A program made the position numbers and the translations under genes. A stretch of DNA of 64,000 nucleotides from Parapusillimonas granuli (GTDB taxonomy: Bacteria; Pseudomonadota; Gammaproteobacteria; Burkholderiales; Burkholderiaceae_B), in the NCBI RefSeq assembly GCF_013416525.1, contig NZ_JACCEM010000001.1, positions 248,001 through 312,000 of the forward strand. The letters are read 5' to 3'. Positions within the stretch are counted from its first letter, which is position 1, and every line of letters starts with the position of its first letter. Below, piece by piece: positions 16,956 through 25,656 of this stretch. Below the pieces are notes generated by a model. That model was not told the origin of the DNA. It saw only the letters and a program-made list of their open reading frames with translations, and made no database searches.

Positions 16956-16983
16956 ATTGCACTTTGGCATTGAAAAATGCAAT
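16956..16983. promoter_or_regulatory. Operator-like inverted repeat ATTGCA-N16-TGCAAT, copy 2
   Basis: Arms ATTGCA (16956-16961) and TGCAAT (16978-16983) are extended by one more pair (TATTGCA and TGCAATA). The spacing equals that of the copy at 13670-13697. It fills the 68-bp gap between the Bug receptor gene (start 16924) and the aconitase fusion (start 16993), ending nine bases before the latter's ATG. A smaller hairpin GCATT-GAAA-AATGC lies inside it. It suggests that the GntR protein encoded at 13731-14762 also controls this divergent pair. Confidence 0.62.
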
Positions 16984-16992
16984 AATTATTGT

Positions 16993-19900
16993 ATGAAAAA
17001 TATTCCCGCCGCCCCAACCGCCACGCTCACCGTCGGCCACAGCCGCTATCGCATCGTCGATCTCGCCGCTTGCGCGGGCGGCGCCCTGCACCGCCTGCCG
17101 GTGGTGCTGCGACTGTTGCTCGAAAACGTCTTGCGCAATATGCGCGGGCAGGAAAAAGAAGCGGCGGTCGAAGCGCTGGTGCAATGGCTGGAAAGCGGCA
17201 CGAGCGAAGCCGAGATCCCATTCCAGCCGGGGCGCGTGCTGATGCACGACACGACCAGCACGCCGGCGCTGGTCGACATCGCGGGCATGCGCGACGCCCT
17301 GGCCGAAGCCGGATTCGATCCCGCCATATTGAATCCGCGCTTGCCGGTCGACGTGTCGATCGACCATTCCCTGGCGGTGGAAGCGTTCGCCCGCGGCGAT
17401 GCCGCCGAGCAGAACATGCGCCACGAAATACGCCGGAACCAGGAACGCTATCGTTTCCTGCGCTGGGCCTCGCGCTCGCTGGAAGGCGTTCGCATCAATC
17501 CGCCCGGCACCGGCATCATGCACACCATCAATCTGGAACAGCTCGCCACGGTCGTGACCAGCCAGGAGATCGACGGCGAGCCGTGGGCGATGCCCGACAT
17601 GATGATAGGCACGGACAGTCACACGCCCATGATCAACGGCATCGGGGTGCTGGGCTGGGGCGTGGGCGGGCTCGAAGCCCAGTCCGTCATGTTCGGCATG
17701 CCCACCATGCTGCGCATCCCGGACGTCATCGGGGTCAGGCTGACCGGCGCGCTGCGGCCCGGCGTGCTGGCGACCGATCTGGCGCTCACCGTCACGCAGC
17801 GCCTGCGCGCCATCGGCGTGTCGGGCGAATTCGTGGAGTTCTTCGGACCCGGCGTCTCCACCCTCACGGCCGGCGAACGCGCGGTGGTCGCGAACATGGC
17901 GCCGGAATACGGCGCCACGACCGGATACTTCCCCGTGGACGGCAATACCCTCGATTACCTGCGCCAGACCGGCCGCGACGCAGCCGCCATCGAGCTGGTG
18001 CGCGCATACCTGCAGCAGGCGGGGCTTTGGTTCGACCCCGCCGCCCAACCTCGCTACACACGTGGCATCGACATCGATCTCGATGCGATAGGCATGCACG
18101 TGGCCGGCCCCCGGCGTCCCCAGGATTTGCTGCGCCACACCGACGTGCCCGCCGCGCTGCGCAAGCTGGACAAGGCCCCGCCCCCGAGCGGCGGCGCCAT
18201 GCCCCGCTACCCGGTCGCCATTGCCGCCATCACCAGCTGCACCAATACCTCGGACCCGGGCCTGCTCGTCGCCGCCGCCCTGGTGGCGCGCAAGGCCCGC
18301 AAGCTAGGCTTGCGCGTCCCGTCCTGGGTCAAGACCTCGCTCGGGCCGGGCTCCCCCGCGGCGGCCGCCTACCTGCAGCGCGCCGGCCTGCTCGAAGACC
18401 TGTCCGCGGTGGGCTTCGACATCGTGGGCTACGGCTGCACGACCTGCATCGGCAACTCCGGGCCCCTGCCCGGCGTCATCGCCGAAGCCGCCGGCGCGGG
18501 CGGCATACGCCCGGTCGCCATGCTGTCGGGCAACCGGAATTTTTCGGGACGCATCCACCCGGACCTCGACCTGGCCTTCCTGATGTCGCCCCCCTTGGTG
18601 GTGGCATACGCCCTGGCCGGCGATGCCGAGCGCAATCTGGGCACCGAGCCGGTGGGCGGCACGCCCGACGGCAAACCCGTGTACCTGGACGAATTATGGC
18701 CGTCGCGCGCCGAGATCACGGCATGCCTGGACCAGGGCCTGAGGCCCGAGGACTTTCCGCGGGAGTTCAGGCGAGCCTCGCGCAATCCGCTATGGGGCGC
18801 GCTCGACGCGCCCAAGTCGGCCTTGTTCCCCTGGGATCCCGCCTCGACCACGCTGCGCCGCCCGCCGTTCGCCTCGGCCCAGGCCGGCAGCCTGCTGGGA
18901 AAATACGCGGCCTACCCTTTATTGGTCCTGGGCGACGACATCACCACCGATCACATCTCCCCCGCCAGCGCCATTCCGCCGGACAGCCTGGTCGCCGACT
19001 TCCTGGTCGAGCGGGGCGAAGACCGCCACGACCTGAACGTATTCGCCTCGCGGCGCGGCAACTGGGAGGTCATGCTGCGCGGCGCGTTCCATAGCAAAAC
19101 CCTGGTCAACCTCTTGTCACCCGAAGCGCCGGTGGCGCATACTTTGCATGTGCCCAGCGGCTCGGTCCTGCCGCTCTGGGAAGCCGCGCAGCGCTACCAC
19201 GCGGCGGGCGAAGCCGTGGTGCTGGTCGCGGGCGAGCGCTACGGCATGGGCTCATCGCGCGACTGGGCGGCGAAAGTGCAGCGTTTGCTGGGCGTGCGCG
19301 CCGTGCTGGCCCTCAGCTTCGAACGCATCCACCGCTCCAACCTGATCGGCATGGGGATCCTGCCGGTCCGCCTGCCGGCCGACAGAAGCCCGCAAGCGCT
19401 GGGCCTGCGGCCGGGCGACCGCATCGAAATCGATGCCGGAGCCGAATCGGTCCGGCCGCGGGGGGCGGTGGCCGTCCGCGTGCTGCGCGCCGACGGCACG
19501 GTAGAAGAATTCACGGCCCGGGCCGCCGTGGAAACCCAACTGGAGGTCAAATTGCTGAACCATGGCGGCGTCATTCCCACCATATTGAACCAATCCGCCG
19601 CCGCAAGCCTGCGGCAGGCCTTCGCGCCCACGGGCGCGATGCGCGCGTCCATCAACCTGGGCAATCCCATTCTGGCAAACCAGGACCCATCCACCGGCGA
19701 GCCTCGCGGCGTCTCGGTGGACCTGGCCCGCGCGCTGGCCGAGCGGCTGGACGTGGAACTGGAATTGGTGGTGTTCGATGCGGCCGGCAAATCGGTGCAG
19801 GCGGTGGCCGACCAGAAGGCGGACATCGGCTTCTTCGCCATCGACCCGGTGCGGGGCCGTGACATCGCGTTCACCCCGGCCTATGTGCACATCGAAGGCG

Positions 19901-20325
19901 CTTACCTGGTGGCCGAGGCATCGCCCCTGCGGGAAAACGGCGAGGTCGACCGCCCGGGCACGCGAGTGGTCGTCGGCAAAGGCAGCGCCTACGATCTTTA
20001 CCTGACCCGCGAATTGAAGCATGCCGAGCTAGTCCGCGCGCCCACTTCGCCGGCCGTCGTCGACACCTTTCTGGAACAGGGCATGGACGTGGCCGCGGGC
20101 GTGAAGCAGCAACTGGAGGCGGATGCGCAACGGGCGGGCGGCCTGCGCCTGCTGCCCGGGCGCTTCATGGTGATCCAGCAGGCGATGGGGCTGCCCAAGG
20201 CGCGCGGCGAGACGGCGGCGCGCTTTCTTTCGGCTTTCGTGGAAGAAATGAAGGCGTCGGGCTTCGTGGCCGACGCGCTGGAGCGCCACGGCATCCAGGG
20301 CGCCTCGGTGGCGCCGGCGGCCTAG
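16993..20325 (+). CDS. Aconitase A family enzyme fused to a C-terminal solute-binding-protein domain
   Basis: 1110 residues from ATG 16993 (MKNIPAAPTATLTVGHS); an earlier TTG would lie inside the operator. Residues 1 to about 867 are a full AcnA-type hydratase. The 4Fe-4S cysteines are Cys416 (SCTNTSDPG), Cys482 and Cys485 (GCTTCIGNSG), with the same 66/3 spacing as E. coli AcnA. The active-site loops TDSHTPMING, DDITTDHISPAS and GERYGMGSSRDWAAK are intact. AcnA normally ends soon after HGGVIPTILNQ. Here the frame continues into about 230 residues of a type 3 extracellular solute-binding domain (RASINLGNPILA near 884, GVSVDLARALAERL, ADIGFFAIDPVRG) with no signal peptide. That domain should therefore be cytoplasmic and may sense a ligand. 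The gene has no clear ribosome site. The acid used is unknown. Confidence 0.9.
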   Translation: MKNIPAAPTATLTVGHSRYRIVDLAACAGGALHRLPVVLRLLLENVLRNMRGQEKEAAVEALVQWLESGTSEAEIPFQPGRVLMHDTTSTPALVDIAGMRDALAEAGFDPAILNPRLPVDVSIDHSLAVEAFARGDAAEQNMRHEIRRNQERYRFLRWASRSLEGVRINPPGTGIMHTINLEQLATVVTSQEIDGEPWAMPDMMIGTDSHTPMINGIGVLGWGVGGLEAQSVMFGMPTMLRIPDVIGVRLTGALRPGVLATDLALTVTQRLRAIGVSGEFVEFFGPGVSTLTAGERAVVANMAPEYGATTGYFPVDGNTLDYLRQTGRDAAAIELVRAYLQQAGLWFDPAAQPRYTRGIDIDLDAIGMHVAGPRRPQDLLRHTDVPAALRKLDKAPPPSGGAMPRYPVAIAAITSCTNTSDPGLLVAAALVARKARKLGLRVPSWVKTSLGPGSPAAAAYLQRAGLLEDLSAVGFDIVGYGCTTCIGNSGPLPGVIAEAAGAGGIRPVAMLSGNRNFSGRIHPDLDLAFLMSPPLVVAYALAGDAERNLGTEPVGGTPDGKPVYLDELWPSRAEITACLDQGLRPEDFPREFRRASRNPLWGALDAPKSALFPWDPASTTLRRPPFASAQAGSLLGKYAAYPLLVLGDDITTDHISPASAIPPDSLVADFLVERGEDRHDLNVFASRRGNWEVMLRGAFHSKTLVNLLSPEAPVAHTLHVPSGSVLPLWEAAQRYHAAGEAVVLVAGERYGMGSSRDWAAKVQRLLGVRAVLALSFERIHRSNLIGMGILPVRLPADRSPQALGLRPGDRIEIDAGAESVRPRGAVAVRVLRADGTVEEFTARAAVETQLEVKLLNHGGVIPTILNQSAAASLRQAFAPTGAMRASINLGNPILANQDPSTGEPRGVSVDLARALAERLDVELELVVFDAAGKSVQAVADQKADIGFFAIDPVRGRDIAFTPAYVHIEGAYLVAEASPLRENGEVDRPGTRVVVGKGSAYDLYLTRELKHAELVRAPTSPAVVDTFLEQGMDVAAGVKQQLEADAQRAGGLRLLPGRFMVIQQAMGLPKARGETAARFLSAFVEEMKASGFVADALERHGIQGASVAPAA

Positions 20326-20330
20326 TCCGT

Positions 20331-20344
20331 GTTGACAGACCCTA
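20331..20344 (-). repeat. 14-bp repeat TAGGGTCTGTCAAC (minus strand), right copy
   Basis: On the plus strand it reads GTTGACAGACCCTA and lies six bases after the aconitase-fusion stop codon. It differs by one base from the plus-strand copy at 14760-14773 and is inverted relative to it. It lies between convergent gene ends and has no U-tract, so it is not an obvious intrinsic terminator. Confidence 0.4.
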
Positions 20345-20360
20345 GGCCGCCGAGGGGGGT

Positions 20361-20615
20361 TCAGCCGCCGCAGCCTCCGCAGCAGGCGCCGTCTTCGCCG
20401 TGGACTGGCTTGGCGATGGCATAGCCGGCGTCTTCGACCGCCACTTTCAGGCGCTGCGTGGAAACCAGCGCTTCGTCGAAGGTGACGGTGGCTTTGCCGT
20501 TCTGGAAGGACACGTCGGCCTGTTCCACGCCTTTGATCGATTTGAGCGCATCGGCGACCTTGATTGCACACTGGTCGCTCTTCAGGCCAGCGAGTTTAAG
20601 CATTCCTACCTGCAT
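20361..20615 (-). CDS. Small HMA-type heavy-metal-associated protein with Cys-rich tail
   Basis: 84 residues from ATG 20615 (MQVGMLKLAGLKSDQC), preceded by AAGGA. The fold pattern is that of a CopZ/Atx1 metal chaperone: beta strand, metal loop, helix IKVADALKSIKGVEQADVSF, then AYAIAKP-like end (here AGYAIAKP). The metal loop reads GLKSDQC where chaperones have GMxCxxC, so only the second Cys of the pair remains. The C terminus ends in GACCGGCGG, a cluster of three Cys that could supply ligands instead. Cytoplasmic, probably binding Cu, Zn or another soft metal. It has its own promoter overlapped by a large palindrome. No P-type ATPase gene is nearby. Confidence 0.8.
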   Translation of the reverse strand: MQVGMLKLAGLKSDQCAIKVADALKSIKGVEQADVSFQNGKATVTFDEALVSTQRLKVAVEDAGYAIAKPVHGEDGACCGGCGG

Positions 20616-20660
20616 CTTTCGTCCTTGAATAGGGGATTGGGGGCTGGCGAAGGGGTTTTC

Positions 20661-20697
20661 GCCATTAAAGAAACATATTAAATGTATCTTTAATGGC
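20661..20697. promoter_or_regulatory. 37-bp near-perfect palindrome over the HMA gene promoter
   Basis: Outer arms GCCATTAAAGA (20661-20671) and TCTTTAATGGC (20687-20697) are perfect, and inner arms ACAT and ATGT pair across a 5-base centre ATTAA, with one A/A mismatch between. The palindrome covers the -10 box and the whole spacer of the promoter at 20675-20703, the position expected of a repressor operator. It does not match the Fur, Zur or CueR consensus as I know them. Confidence 0.65.
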
Positions 20698-20703
20698 GTG
20701 CAA
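20675..20703 (-). promoter_or_regulatory. Sigma-70 promoter of the HMA protein gene
   Basis: On the minus strand TTGCAC (20698-20703), a 17-bp spacer and TAATAT (20675-20680) form a good vegetative promoter directed at the HMA gene starting at 20615. This places the transcript start about 50 bases before the ATG. Confidence 0.6.
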
Positions 20704-20712
20704 GTGCCGGAG

Positions 20713-20756
20713 TGCACCAATGTTGGTGCAACGCAAGAATGTCCGGTCCGGACATT
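20713..20756. repeat. Two further perfect palindromes upstream of the HMA gene promoter
   Basis: The first is TGCACCAA-TG-TTGGTGCA at 20713-20730 (8-bp arms). The second is AATGTCCGG-T-CCGGACATT at 20738-20756 (9-bp arms). Both lie just upstream of the -35 box of the HMA gene promoter, where activator or co-operator sites would sit. A smaller one, GGCGAA-N6-TTCGCC, occupies 20646-20663 inside the leader. Confidence 0.6.
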
Positions 20757-20790
20757 TCCATTCAGCGTTGACAGTGCAGAAGTGCGCCAG

Positions 20791-20813
20791 TCGGGCCGTG
20801 TTCCACGGCCCGA
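20791..20813 (-). terminator. Strong hairpin downstream of ssb
   Basis: TCGGGCCGTG-TTC-CACGGCCCGA is a perfect 10-bp stem with a 3-base loop, 29 bases after the ssb stop codon. It lacks a U-tract on the ssb strand, so it may end transcription inefficiently or protect the 3' end of the mRNA rather than act as a standard intrinsic terminator. Confidence 0.5.
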
Positions 20814-20842
20814 TTGTTGAGATCACGCGGCGAGGGGACCGC

Positions 20843-21328
20843 CTAGAACGGAATATCGTCGTCCATGTCCGCCAGGTTGGCCGCGGGAGCCGACGGCGCC
20901 GCGGGACGGGACTGCTGCGGCGGACGCTGCTGGCGCTGCGGCGCCGGCGCCTGATTGAAGTCGCCGCCGCCCATGCCGACATCGCCGCCTTCGCGCCCGC
21001 CCAGCATCTGCATCTGGTCGGCAACGATATCCGTGCTGTAGCGGTCGGCGCCGGTGTCCTTGTCTTGCCACTTGCGCGTCTTCAGACGGCCCTCGACATA
21101 TACCGAACGGCCCTTCTTGAGATACTCGCCCGCGATTTCGGCCAGGCGGTTGTAGAACACCACGCGATGCCACTCCGTTTCCTCGCGCTTTTCGCCCGTG
21201 ACCTTGTCCTTCCATTGCGACGTGGTGGCAATGGAAACATTGCAGATGGCGGCGCCGTCAGGGCTGTAGCGCACTTCCGGGTCTCGTCCCAGATTGCCGA
21301 CGAGAATGACTTTATTGACTGAGGCCAT
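20843..21328 (-). CDS. ssb: Single-stranded DNA-binding protein
   Basis: 161 residues. The N-terminal OB fold (about 1-110) opens [20 protein letters not shown] and contains [21 protein letters not shown] and [18 protein letters not shown], all typical of SSB. A Gly/Gln/Pro-rich linker follows, and the acidic tip MDDDIPF recruits partner proteins at replication forks. Tetrameric SSB coats single-stranded DNA during replication, repair and recombination. It lies near uvrA with an MFS gene between, an order common in Burkholderiales. No LexA-type box was recognised upstream. Confidence 0.97.
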   Translation of the reverse strand: MASVNKVILVGNLGRDPEVRYSPDGAAICNVSIATTSQWKDKVTGEKREETEWHRVVFYNRLAEIAGEYLKKGRSVYVEGRLKTRKWQDKDTGADRYSTDIVADQMQMLGGREGGDVGMGGGDFNQAPAPQRQQRPPQQSRPAAPSAPAANLADMDDDIPF

Positions 21329-21437
21329 GACTAGTACCCTTAACTTAAAAAATTTCAGACTGACGTCAATTATCGACGAACGGCGGACACCTTGCCAGGG
21401 TTTGCCGTAGTTGCACGGCAGCGCGGAATTGTCCGGC

Positions 21438-22646
21438 TCAGTAGCGGTCCCGGAACCCGCGCGCCGTCAGGAACCACGCAAAACCCATTATCGCCGACAG
21501 CAGGAACACCGTGGAAGGACGCCCCAGAGATGTCAGCACGCCGCCGGCCGCGCCGCCCAGGAACACCCCCAGCGACTGGGCCGTATTGTAGAAACCCAGG
21601 GCCAGGCCCTTGTATTCCGGCGGCGCGACGCGCGAGACCAGCGACGGCTGCAAGGCCTCCAGGATGTTGAACGCGATGAAGAACCCCACCAGCAGGACGA
21701 CCACCGCGATGAAGCTCTGGCTGGCCAGCGGCATGACGGCCAGGACGACCACCAGCCCCGCCACCGCGACCTCCAGCGCCACCTTGTGCACCCGGCGCGT
21801 TTCCGTATAGAACACGGCCGGCACCATCAGGACGAAAGACAGCAGGATCACGGGCAGGTAGACCTGCCACAGGCTGGCCGCGTCGTATCCGCCCAGCCTG
21901 GACAGCATGCCGGGCGCGACGATGAACAGCGCCATCAGGATGAAGTGCAGGCAGAACACGCCGAAATTCAGCCTGAGCAGGTCGGCGTGGGCCAGGACGT
22001 CGCGCGGGCGGGCCTGGATGATGGGCGTCTTGGCCGGCGGCACCACGGGCACCACGAAGCTTGCGATCAGCAGGCAGACGAAGCCCAGCAGGCTGATCGC
22101 CCAGAACAGGCCCGACAAGCCGAATTCGCCCACCAGGACCGGCGACAGCACCAGCGACACCGCAAACGAAATGCCGATGGAGCCGCCCACCATGGCCATG
22201 GCGCGCGTGCGCACCTCGGGGCGGGTGGCGTCGGCCACCCAGGCGGTGATGGCCGCCGATACCGCGCCCAGGCCCTGGATCACGCGGCCGGCGATGATCC
22301 AGTCGACGTTTTCGGCGAGCGCGCAGATGACGCCGCCCACGATGAACAGCGCCATGCCGAACACGATCACGGGGCGCCTGCCGTAGCGGTCGGAGGCCAT
22401 GCCCAGGGGGATCTGCATGAAGGCCTGCGTCAGGCCGTAGGCGCCCAGCGCCAGGCCCACGCGGGTGGCGTCGTCGCCGCCCGGAATGGCCCGCGCCGCC
22501 ACCGCGAAGATGGGCGTCAGCAGGAACAGGCCCAGCATCCGGGAGGCGAACAGCAGGGCGAGCGTAATGCTGGCGCGCCGTTCGATCGGTGTCAGCTTGA
22601 GCCGGGTTTTCGGGGAATGGCTGGGACGGGCGGCGGGAGTGCTCAT
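21438..22646 (-). CDS. MFS transporter (drug efflux type)
   Basis: 402 residues from ATG 22646 ([20 protein letters not shown]); 23 extra in-frame codons upstream look non-coding. Twelve hydrophobic segments; the MFS motif A is visible as [20 protein letters not shown]. Residues [21 protein letters not shown] and a second loop [17 protein letters not shown] fit the proton-antiporter group. The gene sits between ssb and divergent uvrA, an order conserved in related genera. It probably exports a toxic compound; no substrate can be named. Confidence 0.9.
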   Translation of the reverse strand: MSTPAARPSHSPKTRLKLTPIERRASITLALLFASRMLGLFLLTPIFAVAARAIPGGDDATRVGLALGAYGLTQAFMQIPLGMASDRYGRRPVIVFGMALFIVGGVICALAENVDWIIAGRVIQGLGAVSAAITAWVADATRPEVRTRAMAMVGGSIGISFAVSLVLSPVLVGEFGLSGLFWAISLLGFVCLLIASFVVPVVPPAKTPIIQARPRDVLAHADLLRLNFGVFCLHFILMALFIVAPGMLSRLGGYDAASLWQVYLPVILLSFVLMVPAVFYTETRRVHKVALEVAVAGLVVVLAVMPLASQSFIAVVVLLVGFFIAFNILEALQPSLVSRVAPPEYKGLALGFYNTAQSLGVFLGGAAGGVLTSLGRPSTVFLLSAIMGFAWFLTARGFRDRY

Positions 22647-22777
22647 AAAAATTCGCGAAATGGTTTCCTGGTCTGGCGCCACGACTGCATTGGACCATAG
22701 AAGTCGCCGGCACACGGAATCCGGCAGCGCGTTATAGTAACAAGTTGGCCTTTAAAAGACGCAAACCACCCAAGCTT

Positions 22778-25642
22778 ATGGAAGCGATACGCATCCGGGG
22801 CGCCCGTACGCACAACCTGAAGAACATTTCGGTGGACCTGCCACGCCATCAGCTCGTCGTCATCACCGGGCTGTCGGGGTCGGGCAAGTCTTCGCTGGCC
22901 TTCGATACGCTGTACGCGGAAGGCCAGCGGCGCTACGTCGAAAGCCTGTCGGCCTATGCGCGCCAGTTCCTGCAGCTGATGGACAAGCCGGACGTCGACC
23001 TCATCGAAGGCCTGTCGCCCGCGATTTCCATCGAACAGAAGTCCGCCGGCCATAATCCGCGCTCGACCGTGGGCACGATCACCGAAATCCACGACTACCT
23101 CCGGCTATTGTACGCGCGCGTCGGCACGCCTTATTGCCCGGAACACGGCCTGCCCCTGCAGGCCCAGAGCGTCAGCCAGATGGTCGACAAGGTGCTCGCC
23201 TGGGCGCCCGACACCCGCCTGGCCATCCTGGCCCCGCTTGCCCGGTCGCGCAAAGGCAGCTTCGAGGACGAATGCGCCGCCCTGCAGGCGCAGGGCTTCG
23301 TGCGGGTGCGCGTGAACGGCGAAATGATGGCGCTCGACGACCTGGCGCCGCTCAAGAAAACCGGCAAGCACGATTTCGACGTCGTCGTCGACCGCCTGCG
23401 CATCAAGCCGGAAAGCCAGCAAAGGCTGGCGGAAAGCTTCGAAACCGCCCTGATGCTGGCCGAGGGCCGGGCCATCGCGCTGAACATGGACACCGGCGAA
23501 GAGCATCCCTTCTCCAGCCGCTACGCCTGTCCCGTCTGCCATCACAGCCTGACCGAGCTCGAACCCCGGCTGTTCAGCTTCAACAACCCCGTAGGGGCCT
23601 GCCCAAGCTGCGACGGCCTGGGCCAGGTCGACTTCTTCGACCCCAAGCGGGTCGTGGCCTTTCCGGAACTGAGCCTGACCAGCGGCGCGATCGCCGGCTG
23701 GGACAAGCGCAACGCGTTCACGCACACCCTGCTGACCAGCCTGGCGGCGCATTACGGCTTCGACATCGATACGCCCTTCGAAGAGCTCTCCCCCGAGGTC
23801 CGCGACCGCGTCCTGTTCGGCTCAGGCGACGAGGAGATCCCGTTCTTATACCTGAATGAAAAAGGGCGCAGCTCCGTCAAGAAGCACCCCTTCGAAGGCG
23901 TCATCCCCAACCTGGAGCGCCGCTGGCGCGAAACGGATTCCAGCGCCGTGCGCGAAGAACTGGGCAAGTACCGGCACACCAAGGTCTGCCCCGACTGCCA
24001 TGGGTCGCGCCTGCGCCCCGAGGCCCGGCACGTCCTGATCGGCAACGAAGTGCGCGAGGGGGAACGCCGCGGCTGCGCCATCTACGAGGTCGAGTCGCTG
24101 TCGCTGTCCGCCTGCCTGGACTGGTTCCGGGCGCTGGAATTGACCGGCGCGAGAAAGGAAATCGCCGAGCGCATCGTGCGTGAGATCGAAGCCCGGCTGG
24201 AGTTCCTGAACAACGTCGGATTGAGCTATTTGTCGCTGGACCGCAGCGCCGACACCATCTCGGGCGGCGAAGCGCAGCGCATACGCCTTGCCAGCCAGAT
24301 CGGGTCCGGCCTGACCGGCGTGATGTACGTCCTGGACGAGCCGTCGATCGGCCTGCACCAGCGCGACAACGACCGCCTGATCCAGACTCTGCGGCATCTG
24401 CGCGACCTGGGCAACAGCGTGATCGTCGTCGAGCACGATGAGGACATGATACGCGCCGCCGATTTCGTGCTGGACATGGGGCCCGGCGCCGGTGAACACG
24501 GCGGGCGCATCGTGGCCCAGGGCTCGCCCCGGCAACTGGCCGACGACGAAAACTCCCTGACCGGCCTGTACCTGAGCGGCAAGCGGCGCATCGTGATCCC
24601 GGACCGCCGGCCGGTGGCGCCGGACATGCCCTGGCTGAAGCTGACCGGCTGCCGGGGCAACAACCTGAAGAACGTGGACCTGGCCATTCCCGCGGGCCGC
24701 CTGGTGTGCGTCACCGGTGTTTCGGGCTCGGGCAAATCCACTCTGATCAACGACACGCTGGCGGCGGCGGTGGCGCAGCAGCTGCACAGGGCTCAAACCG
24801 AACCGGCCCCCTTCGACACGCTCGACGGCCTGTCGCAGTTCGACAAGATCATCAACGTCGACCAGAGCCCCATCGGGCGCACGCCGCGCAGCAACCCGGC
24901 CACCTACACCGGCATGTTCACGCCCATACGCGAACTGTTCGCGGGCGTGCCCGAAGCGCGGACGCGCGGCTACGATCCCGGGCGCTTCTCCTTCAACGTC
25001 AAGGGCGGCCGCTGCGAAGCCTGCCAGGGCGACGGCGTCGTCAAGGTCGAGATGCACTTCCTGCCGGACATGTATGTGCCTTGCGACGTCTGCGCCGGCA
25101 AGCGCTACAACCGCGAAACCCTGGAGATCCGCTACCGCGGCAAGAACATCAGCCAAGTCCTGGACCTGACGGTCGAACAGGCGCTGACCTATTTCGAGGC
25201 CGTGCCCACCATTGCGCGCAAGCTGCAGACGCTGATCGACGTCGGCCTGTCGTACCTGCGGCTGGGGCAGGCGGCCACGACGCTGTCCGGCGGCGAAGCG
25301 CAGCGCGTAAAGCTGTCGCTGGAGCTGTCCAAGCGCAGCACCGGCCGCACGCTCTACATCCTGGACGAACCCACGACCGGCCTGCATTTCCAGGACATCG
25401 CCCTGCTGCTGGACGTGCTGCGCAAGCTGGTCGACGGCGGCAACACCGTGGTGATCATCGAACACAATCTGGACGTCATCAAGACCGCGGACTGGGTCAT
25501 CGACATGGGCCCGGAAGGCGGCAGCGGCGGCGGCCGCATCGTCGCGCAGGGAACGCCCGAAGACATCGCCGCGTGCGCCGAAAGCCATACCGGCGGCTAT
25601 CTCAGGCCGTTGCTGGGGCCGGGGAAATCGGGCCCGGCCTGA
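22778..25642 (+). CDS. uvrA: Excinuclease ABC subunit A (UvrA)
   Basis: 954 residues from ATG 22778 ([20 protein letters not shown]), the normal UvrA start. Two ABC ATPase modules carry Walker [14 protein letters not shown] and [13 protein letters not shown], signatures [14 protein letters not shown] and [14 protein letters not shown], and Walker [12 protein letters not shown] and [11 protein letters not shown]. Zinc modules are seen as CPVCH...CPSC and CEACQGDG...CDVCAGKRY. UvrA dimers find bulky DNA lesions and load UvrB in nucleotide excision repair. A possible -10 (TATAGT near 22735) precedes the gene. I looked for a CTGT-N8-ACAG LexA box in the 131-bp divergent gap and found none. Confidence 0.98.
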   Translation: MEAIRIRGARTHNLKNISVDLPRHQLVVITGLSGSGKSSLAFDTLYAEGQRRYVESLSAYARQFLQLMDKPDVDLIEGLSPAISIEQKSAGHNPRSTVGTITEIHDYLRLLYARVGTPYCPEHGLPLQAQSVSQMVDKVLAWAPDTRLAILAPLARSRKGSFEDECAALQAQGFVRVRVNGEMMALDDLAPLKKTGKHDFDVVVDRLRIKPESQQRLAESFETALMLAEGRAIALNMDTGEEHPFSSRYACPVCHHSLTELEPRLFSFNNPVGACPSCDGLGQVDFFDPKRVVAFPELSLTSGAIAGWDKRNAFTHTLLTSLAAHYGFDIDTPFEELSPEVRDRVLFGSGDEEIPFLYLNEKGRSSVKKHPFEGVIPNLERRWRETDSSAVREELGKYRHTKVCPDCHGSRLRPEARHVLIGNEVREGERRGCAIYEVESLSLSACLDWFRALELTGARKEIAERIVREIEARLEFLNNVGLSYLSLDRSADTISGGEAQRIRLASQIGSGLTGVMYVLDEPSIGLHQRDNDRLIQTLRHLRDLGNSVIVVEHDEDMIRAADFVLDMGPGAGEHGGRIVAQGSPRQLADDENSLTGLYLSGKRRIVIPDRRPVAPDMPWLKLTGCRGNNLKNVDLAIPAGRLVCVTGVSGSGKSTLINDTLAAAVAQQLHRAQTEPAPFDTLDGLSQFDKIINVDQSPIGRTPRSNPATYTGMFTPIRELFAGVPEARTRGYDPGRFSFNVKGGRCEACQGDGVVKVEMHFLPDMYVPCDVCAGKRYNRETLEIRYRGKNISQVLDLTVEQALTYFEAVPTIARKLQTLIDVGLSYLRLGQAATTLSGGEAQRVKLSLELSKRSTGRTLYILDEPTTGLHFQDIALLLDVLRKLVDGGNTVVIIEHNLDVIKTADWVIDMGPEGGSGGGRIVAQGTPEDIAACAESHTGGYLRPLLGPGKSGPA

Positions 25643-25656
25643 AGGGGCCAACGCGC

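Noticed and set aside
16957-16992. TTG at 16957 as the start of the aconitase fusion
   Set aside because: It would place the first codons inside the operator repeat and lacks a ribosome site. The ATG at 16993 gives a natural N terminus.
16989-19094. A 701-codon frame overlapping the aconitase gene on the same strand
   Set aside because: It is an out-of-frame shadow with Arg/Gly/Pro-rich composition, while the other frame has all aconitase motifs.
22647-22777. SOS (LexA) box upstream of uvrA
   Set aside because: No CTGT-N8-ACAG or close variant was found in the divergent gap; only a GTTA-TAG-TAAC element near the likely -10 was seen.
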